49,120 nt of DNA from a virus, in the IMG/VR virus record IMGVR_UViG_3300037285_000249, positions 1 through 49,120 of that record. The stretch is one strand, 5' to 3'. Below, piece after piece: positions 7,796 to 16,427 of this stretch. Positions within the stretch are counted from its first letter, which is position 1; each line of letters begins with the position of its first letter. Made by a program: the position numbers and the translations under genes. The notes under the pieces were generated by a model. That model made no database searches. It worked only from the letters and a program-made list of their open reading frames with translations, and had not been told where the DNA came from.

Positions 7796-8774
7796 TGAAT
7801 TCGACATCGTTTATATAAGCTATGACGAACCAAATGCCGATAACAACTGGCATGACCTATTAGATAAATGCCCATGGGCAAAGCGTAGCCATGGTGTACA
7901 TGGTAGTGATGCAGCCCACAAAGCCGCAGCTAAATTATCAGAGACCAGCCGCTTTATCACAGTGGATGCAGACAACATTGTTGATCCAGAGTTCTTTAAT
8001 TTGGAGATTGACATGGGTAAATTAGATCGCAGTGATGTTATCAGTTGGGCCGCGAAGAACGAAATTAATGGCCTGGTATATGGCAACGGCGGCATTAAAT
8101 GCTGGCCCAAGCATGTTGTTGAGCGTATGCGTACACATGAAGCAGCACCGGCAAATAATCCCGCCGCACAAGTTGACTTTTGTTGGAATATCAACTATGT
8201 ACAGATGAACAATGTGTACTCTCATGTATACAACAATGCCAGTCCGTTGCAGGCATGGCGTGCTGGCTTTCGAGAAGGCTGCAAGATGACACTCAATGCT
8301 GGTGACGTTGTTGAAAAACATCAAGTAAAGAATGTACATCACAAAAACCTCCAGAGACTGCTGGTATGGCAATCCGTAGGTGCAGACACTCAAAATGGCA
8401 TGTGGGCTATGTACGGGGCTAGATTGGGCACTGTAATGACAAATCTACGACGTGATGAGTGGGACTGGCATATGGTCAGAGATTTCCAGTGGCTCAACGA
8501 TTATTGGGCCACCAAAATTGCACCACAATTTGTTCAACAAACCATGTTGTCAGCAGATATGACAATGTGCCACAACACTGGTTATCAGTGGGATAAAGCT
8601 GCACTGGCTCAAGCAACAGAATCATTGGGCATACAATGTCGTGATGAACTGGATTTGGTAATAGCCGATCTTGATACACAGGGCAGCAAGTTTTTCAAAG
8701 AAGTATATGTCAACCCTGCTCGTGTGCCGCCTATGACGCGCGAACAAGACGTTGTCAATGAGATAGGACAATAA
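7776..8774 (+). CDS. Phage glycosyltransferase-like protein (paralogue of 25268-25975)
   Basis: This 332-residue protein opens with FDIVYISYDEPNADNNWHDL, then SHGVHGSDAAHKAA and SRFITVDADNIVDPEFF, where D64-A-D66 is a DXD of the GT-A type. NGLVYGNGGIKCWPK and QAWRAGFREG follow. The same order (FxSYDEPxADxN, KRxHGVxG, VDADxxI, LxYGxGGxKxxPK, AWxxxFREC) occurs in the product at 25268-25975, which lacks the C-terminal 100 residues. Proteins of this type occur in T4-like phages of marine bacteria. Substrates are unknown. AAAGGG eight bases upstream supports the start, which lies inside the preceding gene. Confidence 0.6.
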   Translation: MTLTPINEFDIVYISYDEPNADNNWHDLLDKCPWAKRSHGVHGSDAAHKAAAKLSETSRFITVDADNIVDPEFFNLEIDMGKLDRSDVISWAAKNEINGLVYGNGGIKCWPKHVVERMRTHEAAPANNPAAQVDFCWNINYVQMNNVYSHVYNNASPLQAWRAGFREGCKMTLNAGDVVEKHQVKNVHHKNLQRLLVWQSVGADTQNGMWAMYGARLGTVMTNLRRDEWDWHMVRDFQWLNDYWATKIAPQFVQQTMLSADMTMCHNTGYQWDKAALAQATESLGIQCRDELDLVIADLDTQGSKFFKEVYVNPARVPPMTREQDVVNEIGQ

Positions 8775-8777
8775 AAT

Positions 8778-10349
8778 ATGACAGCTAAATTAAACGACAC
8801 CAACTGGAACGCAACTAAAACAGGCCATGTTCATAATAATGCTGAAAATGCTGCCAACGTAAAAAATCTGCTTGACAAAACTGGTTGCGGTATGTGCTTG
8901 GCAAAATTCAAACAGATGACATTGCATTTGGGCACAGGGATGGTACACAGTTGTCACCATCCCACTCCTCATAAAATTCCACTTAAAGAACTGGCCAATA
9001 ACTCTAACGCATTGTTTAACACACAGCATTTGAAAACTGCAAGAAAAGAAATGCTCAATGACAAACGTCCCAGCGAATGTGATTATTGCTGGCGTGTGGA
9101 GGATGACGGAAACAACAGTGACCGTCAATTCAAAAGTTTGGAAAGCTGGGCGTTACCTGATCATGACAAAGTTGTAGCCTTAACTGGTGACGAAGATATC
9201 TTTCCCAGCTATTTGGAAGTCAGCTTCAGTAACGCATGCAATATGAAATGCACTTACTGTGGTCCGGAATTTTCCAGTAAATGGGTGGAAGAACTTAAAA
9301 AAGATGGCCCAATTAAATTACTTGAGGGCACTGATGAAGAAGCATGGTCACATGGTTGGCAAGACTTGGACACATTAAACATTCCCAAAAAGGATCATAA
9401 TCCTTACGTGGAAGCATTTTGGGAATGGTTCCCACGCGCCCTGCCGCACCTAAAGCATTACCGTATCACAGGTGGCGAGCCATTGATGAGCAAAGATACA
9501 TTCAAGAGTATGCAATGGCTGATTGACAATCCCAACTTGGACTTGGAGTTTTCCATCAACAGTAACTTCAGTATTCCTGAAAAGTTATGGCAACAGTTTG
9601 TTGACAAACTTGAATTAATGCAGTACAACACAGTTAAGAAAATTACAATCTTCACCAGTGCTGAGTCATGGGGCGCACAAGCAGAATACGCCCGCACAGG
9701 CATGGACTTCGAATTGTTCCAAGCACGTACAGAACAATTGTTAAAGATGGGTAATATCAGAGTTGTTGTGATGTCAGCGTTTAACGTGTTCAGCGCCACC
9801 ACATTCCAATCATTACTTGAATGGGTGTTGGAACTTAAAAAGAAATACAACCCCAATGAAGAAGCACAGGGGCTTGAGGAAAACACTGGGTTCAATCTGC
9901 GGAGTGGTACCACAAACTATACTCAACGTAAGGAACTTAATCCTGATCATAGTTTTATTATTGGTATTGACATTCCATATTTACGTCACCCAACCTTCTT
10001 GGACGCACAAATTTTGACTGATGACATAGTTGAAGAGTTCCTACTGCCCACTATGAACTATATGGCGGAAAACACTGCGCAAGGTGATTGGGATGCACAC
10101 CAAGGGTTCGAAACTCATGAGCTGGAAAAGTTGCGCCGGATCGTAATTCACCGTTTGTTCTTTAATAGAAAGAACATGGATAAACCTCGCCCAGACATTG
10201 ATCTTGAACGTGCAAAATTCTATGAGTTTGTAAAGCAAATTGATACTCGACGTGACCGTGACTTCCTAACTACGTTTCCAGAAATGGAAGAATTCTATGT
10301 TGAGTGTAAGAAACAAGCTGGCCTCAGAGGAAAGCCAAATGAAGTTTGA
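8778..10349 (+). CDS. Radical SAM protein with N-terminal twitch domain
   Basis: The 523-residue protein has CNMKCTYC at 154-161 (CxxxCxxC, ligands of the SAM-binding [4Fe-4S] cluster) and ITGGEPLM, the SAM-contacting GGEP motif. Before the core, residues 30-115 carry further Cys/His (CGMCLAKFKQM, SCHHP, CDYCWRVED), as in phage radical SAM proteins with an N-terminal auxiliary-cluster or twitch domain. The C-terminus ends RDRDFLTTFPEMEEF, a phrase also found in the products at 32933 and 37586 (TYPEM, LFPHI). The reaction is unknown; it is one of nine radical SAM genes in the window. AGGACAA upstream is the ribosome-binding site. Confidence 0.85.
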   Translation: MTAKLNDTNWNATKTGHVHNNAENAANVKNLLDKTGCGMCLAKFKQMTLHLGTGMVHSCHHPTPHKIPLKELANNSNALFNTQHLKTARKEMLNDKRPSECDYCWRVEDDGNNSDRQFKSLESWALPDHDKVVALTGDEDIFPSYLEVSFSNACNMKCTYCGPEFSSKWVEELKKDGPIKLLEGTDEEAWSHGWQDLDTLNIPKKDHNPYVEAFWEWFPRALPHLKHYRITGGEPLMSKDTFKSMQWLIDNPNLDLEFSINSNFSIPEKLWQQFVDKLELMQYNTVKKITIFTSAESWGAQAEYARTGMDFELFQARTEQLLKMGNIRVVVMSAFNVFSATTFQSLLEWVLELKKKYNPNEEAQGLEENTGFNLRSGTTNYTQRKELNPDHSFIIGIDIPYLRHPTFLDAQILTDDIVEEFLLPTMNYMAENTAQGDWDAHQGFETHELEKLRRIVIHRLFFNRKNMDKPRPDIDLERAKFYEFVKQIDTRRDRDFLTTFPEMEEFYVECKKQAGLRGKPNEV

Positions 10350-11583
10350 CGTTTGCCCAATGTGGGCACCAGCTAGTGATCAAGAACGTGAGTCATTTGC
10401 CAACAAATACAACATTGTCAATCAACCACAACAACAACCCATGTTGTTGTGGTATGAAATAAATGGTGACCCCAATGACACACCGTACAATACAATTCTT
10501 GATGGCACTATTTTTCAAACGTTGTCCACAGAGGCGGTCGCTTGGTTAAACGCTGGTACAGCATTTGTAGTTGTACACACTGCAAATGAATGTCAAGGTC
10601 CAATTTACACTGATGAAGTTGAAAATGCAGACTATTTCAACAGTCACATAACCATGGCACAAGCTGCAATCGCCGCCGGATTTCCAGCGCAGTCAGTTAT
10701 ATGGATCACTGGTGACCTCAATGCAGAAGCCACATTCAATCACACTGCTGACATTCATATTATCAGCGAGTGCGTATTTGTGAGTATGATGCACAGAATG
10801 ATAACACCTGGCCACAACAACATTACTGAAACCACATTTGATCATCCTGGTGATTTCCACAACTTACGAGCAATCTCACCAAACAGACACATCAACAGTC
10901 ACCGCACTTATATGCTCAGTCGTATATTTCAGGAAGGACTGATGCAAAAAATCAATCTCAGTTTTCCCAGACATCTGCATGGCAAGACTATAAATGATGG
11001 TTATTGTGACTTGCGCATCATTGCCAAAAACCAGCCGTCATTTGACAAATACCATATCATTGATTATCAACGACTGGCACACACTTGCTTGGAATTATAT
11101 CAGTGTCAACTACCACGAACAATTGACATTGATCCCAACACAAATACATGTTTGGGCATGGATGCTTTCCTATCACTTAAAGAACCATACCAGAAAAGCA
11201 TGTACTGTATACTAACAGAGTCACATGCCACAGGTGGAAAATGTTTTATAAGTGAAGCGCTGATACTGTCTATAGTATTGCGCACCCCAGCATTGGTGGT
11301 GGGCAACAAAGGAACTATTGCACAAATGAAAGCATGGGGGTTCCATACTTTCGATGATATGTTTGATGAATCATATGATGATCAAGTAGATGATGTACAG
11401 CGTTACGAAATGATCGTACAACAGATTCGTGAGATCAACAGTTGGCCATTTGCACAAGCGCTGGCCGTCCGTCGCAGTATGCAACAAAAGATGGATGAGA
11501 ATTTCCAACGTTTGTCAACATTAGCTGCTGAATTAGACCAAACATTGGAAAACAAGCTGTTGACTATTATGGGCGTATTGTAA
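10339..11583 (+). CDS. Glycosyltransferase-like protein (paralogue of 18110-19342)
   Basis: The start at 10339 follows AGAGGA and overlaps the previous gene by 11 bases, giving 414 residues. The C-terminal half contains CILTESHATGGKCFISEALI, TPALVVGNKGTIAQMKAWGF and HTFDDMFDESYDDQVDD. The gene at 18110 has the matching FFSEKMFKPMQYLQPFVV, LKELQRQGYQTFDRWFDES. The order FxSEKxxKP...G...L...GF.TFD..WDESYD is common in phage and bacterial proteins related to fucosyltransferase/exostosin-type glycosyltransferases. Here the SEK lysine is SEA. Function as a glycosyltransferase is likely but not proven, and the sugar is unknown. A perfect inverted repeat lies in the early coding region. Confidence 0.5.
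   Translation: MKFDVCPMWAPASDQERESFANKYNIVNQPQQQPMLLWYEINGDPNDTPYNTILDGTIFQTLSTEAVAWLNAGTAFVVVHTANECQGPIYTDEVENADYFNSHITMAQAAIAAGFPAQSVIWITGDLNAEATFNHTADIHIISECVFVSMMHRMITPGHNNITETTFDHPGDFHNLRAISPNRHINSHRTYMLSRIFQEGLMQKINLSFPRHLHGKTINDGYCDLRIIAKNQPSFDKYHIIDYQRLAHTCLELYQCQLPRTIDIDPNTNTCLGMDAFLSLKEPYQKSMYCILTESHATGGKCFISEALILSIVLRTPALVVGNKGTIAQMKAWGFHTFDDMFDESYDDQVDDVQRYEMIVQQIREINSWPFAQALAVRRSMQQKMDENFQRLSTLAAELDQTLENKLLTIMGVL
10425..10453 (+). other. Perfect 12-bp inverted repeat inside coding sequence
   Basis: Bases 10425-10436 and 10442-10453 are perfectly complementary around the 5-base loop accca, encoding NQPQQQPMLLW. In RNA this makes a 12-bp hairpin about 90 bases into the gene. No U-tract follows, so it is not a standard intrinsic terminator. 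Confidence 0.6.
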
Positions 11584-11932
11584 CCAACGGTACTGCACAA
11601 TCGTCCCAGCGTTTGGTAAGCATACTCACAAAACTCATGTCAGTCACTGCCCGAAACGAATGTGCAACATTCTTGGGAACACGTACACTATCGCCAGCAT
11701 ACATTGTGTTAGCAAGCGCATCAGTTTCAGTATATTCTGTGAACACACATTGACCATGCACAATCATAATGTATTCAACAAACTCGGGATGATAGTGGTA
11801 ACCACGTTCCATTCCAGGCTTGTTGGTGAGTAGATTGTATTCCACGATGTTGTCATCTGGGAAGAAACTCCGGATGACACCACGATGGTCACCGAATACA
11901 GTGGGGTGCATAATTGTACATTTATCTAGCAT
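11567..11932 (-). CDS. Cupin of the WxcM/RmlC type (dTDP-sugar isomerase-like)
   Basis: I chose the ATG at 11932 because AAAAGGA sits about eight bases upstream; a TTG six bases earlier is possible. The 121-residue single-domain cupin opens with HPTVFGDHRGVIRSFFPD, then GMERGYHYHPEFVEYIMIVHG and AGDSVRVPKNVAHSFRAV. The HxH...E and late VPxxxAHxF pattern is that of cupins in the FdtA/WxcM family (3,4-ketoisomerases of dTDP-sugars) and RmlC relatives. It is the last gene of a minus-strand sugar-nucleotide operon, following an aminotransferase. FdtA and a DegT-type aminotransferase act in sequence in dTDP-aminosugar pathways, which suits this context. It overlaps the plus-strand neighbour by 17 bases tail to tail. 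Confidence 0.65.
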   Translation of the reverse strand: MLDKCTIMHPTVFGDHRGVIRSFFPDDNIVEYNLLTNKPGMERGYHYHPEFVEYIMIVHGQCVFTEYTETDALANTMYAGDSVRVPKNVAHSFRAVTDMSFVSMLTKRWDDCAVPLVTIRP

Positions 11933-13010
11933 TGTCAAGTCCTTTTTTAACTACGTTGCTGATGAAGATCACATCTTCATGTGTTAGGCTGTGTTGGCTG
12001 GGCAAGTGTATACCACCTGCGGCAATATGTCTGGTAAAGTGCAGTGGATTATCAGCGTCAGCATATTGCTGGTGAAATGGCTGGTCTGCCAAACAGTTAT
12101 ATGCCTGCCGATATCCAATGTTATTGCCTTTTAATTCTGCCATAACTGCCATGGGATTATCCACGATAATTTCAGGATACACTGGTGCAGTGTCAGATAA
12201 ATCAGTGTATAAGAAAACAGTGTCATGGATAAGCTGGTCGTTGTACCACTGATAAATTTGTTTCTTGTGTTCCACAATTTCAGGCAGTCGTTCCATCTGT
12301 CCCAAGCCAAATGCAGCTTGCAAGTCTGTGAATTTATAATTCAGTCCCATTGTGTTGTAAATCTCACCATAGGACACAGTGCGACCAAAGTTCTTGATAG
12401 CCAAAATTTGTTTGCTGACATCCGAATAGTTTGTAATGATACAACCACCTTGACCAGTGGTAATTATTTTTGGCGCACCAAAACTGAACACACCCATGTC
12501 GCCAAAGGTGCCCACATGTTGTCCGTCATGAAAACTTCCCAAGGACTGTGCTGCATCTTCAATAACTGTAACACCACGTGATCGTAGTCGGGTAATCTGT
12601 TCTGCAGCATCCATAGACAATCTGCCATTTATGCTGGTGACAAACACCACTTCACAATCGTCATGAATTTGATCAAAGTCAATTGTACAACTGGGGAATG
12701 AAATGTCCACAAATGTGGGTATACCACCCAAACTGATGGCACCGTTGACGGTTGCGGCTTGTGTATAAGCACTGGCCGCAAATTTTGTCCCAGGTTTGAT
12801 ACCTGCAATCATAGCAGCGATATGCAATCCTGCAGTGGCACTGGTGACCATGTGTGCATATTGCGCACCAGTGTATTTGCAAATTTCGCTCTCCAGTTGC
12901 CTTGTAAGCTTGTGCTCCATTATCCATGACCCGGTGGCCATGTAATCAGACACTCGATCTCGCTCGGTCTGGGTGTACTCTGGGTTCATATAACTGTTGG
13001 GTGTAATCAT
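11922..13010 (-). CDS. DegT/DnrJ/EryC1/StrS-family aminotransferase
   Basis: This 362-residue protein is a PLP-dependent nucleotide-sugar aminotransferase by family. It opens with SYMNPEYTQTERDRVSDYM, has YTGAQYAHMVTSATAGLHIA, VIEDAAQSLGSF (D152 contacts the PLP ring) and FSFGAPKIITTGQGGCIIT, where K181 forms the Schiff base. The substrate would be a keto-sugar nucleotide such as a dTDP- or UDP-4-keto-hexose, with glutamate as usual amino donor. Length is normal for the family. It sits between the epimerase and the cupin with short overlaps on both sides, which makes an amino-deoxy sugar a likely product of the operon. Confidence 0.9.
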   Translation of the reverse strand: MITPNSYMNPEYTQTERDRVSDYMATGSWIMEHKLTRQLESEICKYTGAQYAHMVTSATAGLHIAAMIAGIKPGTKFAASAYTQAATVNGAISLGGIPTFVDISFPSCTIDFDQIHDDCEVVFVTSINGRLSMDAAEQITRLRSRGVTVIEDAAQSLGSFHDGQHVGTFGDMGVFSFGAPKIITTGQGGCIITNYSDVSKQILAIKNFGRTVSYGEIYNTMGLNYKFTDLQAAFGLGQMERLPEIVEHKKQIYQWYNDQLIHDTVFLYTDLSDTAPVYPEIIVDNPMAVMAELKGNNIGYRQAYNCLADQPFHQQYADADNPLHFTRHIAAGGIHLPSQHSLTHEDVIFISNVVKKGLDNAR

Positions 13011-13906
13011 GTGTTAACTATATAGTCTTTGTAGGTTGTTGTCAAGGCATCTTCTATGGTGAACTTGGGTGCCCATCCCAATGAACGCAATCTGGAATTG
13101 TCCATGTGACGACGCAACACGCCCTCTGGCCGATCAGTGTTGAACCATAGTTCACCAGTGTATCCGCTTATAGATTTCAGATGGTTGGCGATGTCAGCAA
13201 TACTCACAGCGTCACCATAACTCACGTTGACTGTATCAAATTCATCGTTGTTGATAATCAAGTCGTATGCAGGAACAGCATCTTCCACATAAAGCAAATC
13301 GCGTGTTTGATGACCGCTGCCCCAAATTTCAATCTGTTTGTGGTCATGTGTCACAGCGTTGTAAAACTTTTCAATCAAAGCACCAATCACGTGTGCATGT
13401 TTGCCACCACGTTCACCAGGTCCAAAAATGTTGGTGTTGATGGCAGTTGTCCACCGGGTGCCAAAGTCTGCATTGTGCGCACGAACTTGTTCCATTCCCA
13501 TCAGCTTGCACATGGCGGTGGGCATATATGCAAGATGAGGCTTGCCTGTCATCAAGTCGTCTTCTTTATGAAATTGTGTTGTACCATTGTCAGGATAACT
13601 ACATCCACTGCCCTGTAACAGCACACGATTGATTTGATTATCATGGGCTGCATTAAACAAATTGTTTTGAATGGCCATGTTGTTACCGTATGCACGAAAG
13701 TTGCTGTCCAAGTCTGATTGAATGCCTCCGAATGACGCTGCATTGATCACCATGTGCGTGACGATATATTCGTTTACATGATGTGTGGTGGCAACACTAT
13801 TCTTATAATCCACAGTTGTGGTGTTGCCACCTTGACAGTTGTCAAAGTGTTTCATCATCTGGGTACCGATTAATCCACGGTTGCCTGCGATGTAGTAAGA
13901 GTTCAT
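13007..13906 (-). CDS. GDP-L-fucose synthase-like epimerase/reductase with altered active site
   Basis: The 299-residue extended SDR protein starts MNSYYIAGNRGLIGTQMM, with the NAD(P)-binding GxxGxxG. It follows GDP-fucose synthase (WcaG/FcI) closely: LLQGSGCSYP (for GSSCIYP), NTNIFGPGE, HAHVIGALIEKF and IWGSGHQTRDLLYVED. Where the family has PYAIAKIAG, with the catalytic Tyr and Lys, this protein reads PTAMCKLMG: Lys is kept and Tyr is replaced by Thr. The Cys and His thought to do the epimerisation are kept. The enzyme may therefore epimerise but not reduce, or may be inactive. It overlaps its neighbours by 4 bases (ATGA) on each side. Confidence 0.75.
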   Translation of the reverse strand: MNSYYIAGNRGLIGTQMMKHFDNCQGGNTTTVDYKNSVATTHHVNEYIVTHMVINAASFGGIQSDLDSNFRAYGNNMAIQNNLFNAAHDNQINRVLLQGSGCSYPDNGTTQFHKEDDLMTGKPHLAYMPTAMCKLMGMEQVRAHNADFGTRWTTAINTNIFGPGERGGKHAHVIGALIEKFYNAVTHDHKQIEIWGSGHQTRDLLYVEDAVPAYDLIINNDEFDTVNVSYGDAVSIADIANHLKSISGYTGELWFNTDRPEGVLRRHMDNSRLRSLGWAPKFTIEDALTTTYKDYIVNT

Positions 13907-14652
13907 AGTGTGTTCCTTATGACAATGTAGTCTGTGTTACAATGAATGGTAAATGGCATATAAGCTGAGTCATCCTTAAATGTATTCAAGTATTGTGAAG
14001 TTTCTGTGATTGCTGTTATATTTATATCAGGTGTATACACGTATGGGTGAGGATTGATTATCGCCACACCTGTGGGTGTCAAATATTGTTTTATATTGTC
14101 AACTAGAAATTTAAATTCATCTGCACACCATGGGGCCATGTTGATAACAGTTTCATTATTTTGAGAATATAAAGGCATGGAATGATTGGGGTAGAATGTA
14201 TTGGTATCCACATTCCATTGAACAATTGGTGTCCGGTTCCAGAAAAACTCTGAATTGATTATAAGAATAAGGTCATACTTTTCTGGTAACGCCATATCAC
14301 CAAATGGTGTAATAGTTAACTCATATGGTGTTACATTAAAGAACTCATGATATTTGTGCATGGCGCTGTTCAATACGCTACTTTGATCGGTTGCAGACAC
14401 ATTATTGAATCCATACTTTTTTAGTATATAAGGAATATATCCAAAGAACGTTCCAATGTCTAGAATTTTTATATCTGAATCAGCGTTACTTAAATCCAGC
14501 TGGTCAAATATATGCTTGTGTATACACCAATGCCAACCATCAACAAAACAGTCATGGCTATATTTTCCACTGCGCAAAGTGGTGAGATGATGTCGATCAG
14601 CATCTGTACGTTGGGCTATATCGTGGTCAATAAATGAGCTGAGTTTACTCAT
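13903..14652 (-). CDS. Class I SAM-dependent methyltransferase
   Basis: The 249-residue product has KILDIGTFFGYIPYILKKYG at about 62-81, a standard SAM-binding motif I, followed by NVSATDQS in the motif II position and KYDLILIINSEFFW in the motif III position. No second domain is visible. Its place between a C-methyltransferase and an epimerase suggests it methylates a sugar, a sugar nucleotide or a glycan, though the acceptor cannot be read from the sequence. The start codon lies directly next to a 13-bp tandem repeat whose units carry AGAAG; the last of these sits about nine bases before the ATG and may act as its ribosome-binding site. Confidence 0.7.
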   Translation of the reverse strand: MSKLSSFIDHDIAQRTDADRHHLTTLRSGKYSHDCFVDGWHWCIHKHIFDQLDLSNADSDIKILDIGTFFGYIPYILKKYGFNNVSATDQSSVLNSAMHKYHEFFNVTPYELTITPFGDMALPEKYDLILIINSEFFWNRTPIVQWNVDTNTFYPNHSMPLYSQNNETVINMAPWCADEFKFLVDNIKQYLTPTGVAIINPHPYVYTPDINITAITETSQYLNTFKDDSAYMPFTIHCNTDYIVIRNTL

Positions 14653-14653
14653 T

Positions 14654-14711
14654 ACTGTGCACTTCTACTGTGCACTTCTACTGTGCACTTCTACTGTGCA
14701 CTTCTACTGTG
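14654..14711 (-). repeat. 13-bp tandem repeat at a gene junction (4.4 copies)
   Basis: The unit actgtgcacttct on the plus strand is repeated at 14654, 14667, 14680 and 14693, with a further partial copy from 14706. It covers the last codons and stop of the upstream minus-strand methyltransferase gene and the spacer up to the next start at 14652. Thirteen is not a multiple of three, so reading passes through three frames and stops in the third copy. Confidence 0.95.
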
Positions 14712-15856
14712 GGCATGGCAAACACCATCCGGCCACCAGCAGCAATCCAAGCTGATTCCTTTTCAATAAACATATCACGGAATCCAAAATTTGGCACAAA
14801 AAATACATCAGCTAGTTCACGCGCCTGAGTCTCATCAATGATGGGAATGTTTGTGCCCACTGTGTACAGACCAAATTTGTCAGGATGCACTTCAGCTGCA
14901 CCTGCAAACACTGCCCCCAAGTCCCAGTATTGTAACATGGTATTGCCTTTGGTACTTGCACCGTACACATAACATTTCAATCCCTGCGCAACATAACTTT
15001 CCAACAAAGATTTTAACTGTGTGCCATTTTCTTTTATACGTTGAATGAATTCTGGTATAGTTGAAATATCTTCAGCATATGTAATACTGCCTGTGGTGTA
15101 ATGACGTGCATAAATTTGATAACTGCCACCTTGGATGTCATTCTCTACAACCTGATATATTTCCATACCATTGCGTTCGAACAATTCCACCAAGCTTGTG
15201 TAACTGTAAAACTCCAAGTGCTCATGACAAATATTACCAAGGTCATATTCGCGCAGCATAGGAGCCAGTGTCATCAACTGTGCAATGAATACGCCGTCTG
15301 TTGCCAATGTCTGCTGGACACTGTGGATGAATGTGTTGGGATTGTCCATATCGTAAAACATACCAATGGCTGTAATAACCTGTGCTTTGCCTTGTGCAAT
15401 ATATTTGTGATGCCACACGTCATTAATGGAAGCGTCACAATGTTGTATCAGTTGCGCCTGCAAATTGGGCGCAGGCTCCACACCAATTCGGTAACGGTTG
15501 GTTTCCACACCACTCAACAGTGTGCCATCGTTTGCACCGATGTCGATTATTAAATCGCCAGCACGTGACAAGTTGTTTACTATGGCAGCAATGTCGAGTA
15601 AATTGTTTCGGAGTTTTGCATTGATTCCACTCTGATACCAATAGTGTTCTGCGTACAACGTGTCAGGGTCAACTGTGTGTCGAATTTGTACTAGGGCACA
15701 ATGTTGACATTGGTCCAACACAATAGGAGACTTGGGCGCGTCATCAGTGGGTGTGGCAGGAAAGTCATTGATGCAAATTTCACCCATGTTAAATACTTGC
15801 TGCACTGGACTTGCGCATACTCTACAAACCAGTGCAACGTTGATATAATTATTCAT
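14678..15856 (-). CDS. Zinc-binding sugar C-methyltransferase-like protein
   Basis: A 392-residue protein with the three-part plan of NDP-hexose C-methyltransferases (TylCIII-like; Methyltransf_13/11/14). An N-terminal zinc site has C11-x2-C14 and C50-x2-C53. A SAM-binding core has LIIDIGANDGTLLSG at about 103-116. A C-terminal domain has YVYGASTKGNTMLQYW and a Rossmann-like end. Members methylate carbon 3 of 4-keto-sugar nucleotides and also act in related keto-sugar chemistry. Context in the operon agrees. The last nine residues, VEVHSRSAQ, are encoded by the 13-bp tandem repeat and are probably not a conserved end. It overlaps the upstream gene by 8 bases. Confidence 0.85.
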   Translation of the reverse strand: MNNYINVALVCRVCASPVQQVFNMGEICINDFPATPTDDAPKSPIVLDQCQHCALVQIRHTVDPDTLYAEHYWYQSGINAKLRNNLLDIAAIVNNLSRAGDLIIDIGANDGTLLSGVETNRYRIGVEPAPNLQAQLIQHCDASINDVWHHKYIAQGKAQVITAIGMFYDMDNPNTFIHSVQQTLATDGVFIAQLMTLAPMLREYDLGNICHEHLEFYSYTSLVELFERNGMEIYQVVENDIQGGSYQIYARHYTTGSITYAEDISTIPEFIQRIKENGTQLKSLLESYVAQGLKCYVYGASTKGNTMLQYWDLGAVFAGAAEVHPDKFGLYTVGTNIPIIDETQARELADVFFVPNFGFRDMFIEKESAWIAAGGRMVFAMPTVEVHSRSAQ

Positions 15857-16427
15857 ATTTGATGACCTTGATAGTTACGTGATTGGTGTTTAATAGTGTG
15901 ACATTGTTCCATGCCTGCCGCGCATAGTCATGTAAGAATGAACGGTTTTCGTCAAGCATTGGAAATGTACATTGATGTAATATAAAATTGTGGAAAAACG
16001 GATACAATAATCTGGCGTTAGTGATGCTACTGGCCAAACAAATTTCACTATGTATTCCAGCCCATATGAAACCACGTTGGTTCCATGCTGTGGGATTGTG
16101 CTTTGATATTTTTACATTATTGTCATCGAAGAACGCCTGCAAAACTGGATCAAAATTATATGGATTTAAACCTTGACTTACACCATGGCGTTGCAACGAT
16201 TCCAACATGAATTCACTGTTGTCAACCACATTGATAAACTCAGTTACACAATGGTCAATATGCTGTTGAACCACTGAGGTAGGCATATCAGGAGTGCTTA
16301 ATACTTCAGCATCGGCACGTAAATCTCCTAATGTAATTTGCCACTGTATGGGAGATAAGTGCATAGTTACATCATCTGTGACAAATTCACCATATATCAC
16401 GTGAGGGTATTCTTGTAAGTTATTCAT
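15849..16427 (-). CDS. Protein of unknown function in sugar operon
   Basis: I do not recognise this 192-residue protein. It opens MNNLQEYPHVIYGEFVTDDV, has a central helical stretch PTSVVQQHIDHCVTEFINVV, and a C-terminal half rich in aromatic residues, Asn and His (WNQRGFIWAGIHSEICLASS, LLYPFFHNFILHQCTFP). No signal peptide, transmembrane segment or metal site stands out. It overlaps the preceding dehydrogenase gene and the following C-methyltransferase gene by 8 bases each, so it is surely part of the operon and may act on the same sugar or its acceptor. Confidence 0.6.
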   Translation of the reverse strand: MNNLQEYPHVIYGEFVTDDVTMHLSPIQWQITLGDLRADAEVLSTPDMPTSVVQQHIDHCVTEFINVVDNSEFMLESLQRHGVSQGLNPYNFDPVLQAFFDDNNVKISKHNPTAWNQRGFIWAGIHSEICLASSITNARLLYPFFHNFILHQCTFPMLDENRSFLHDYARQAWNNVTLLNTNHVTIKVIKYE

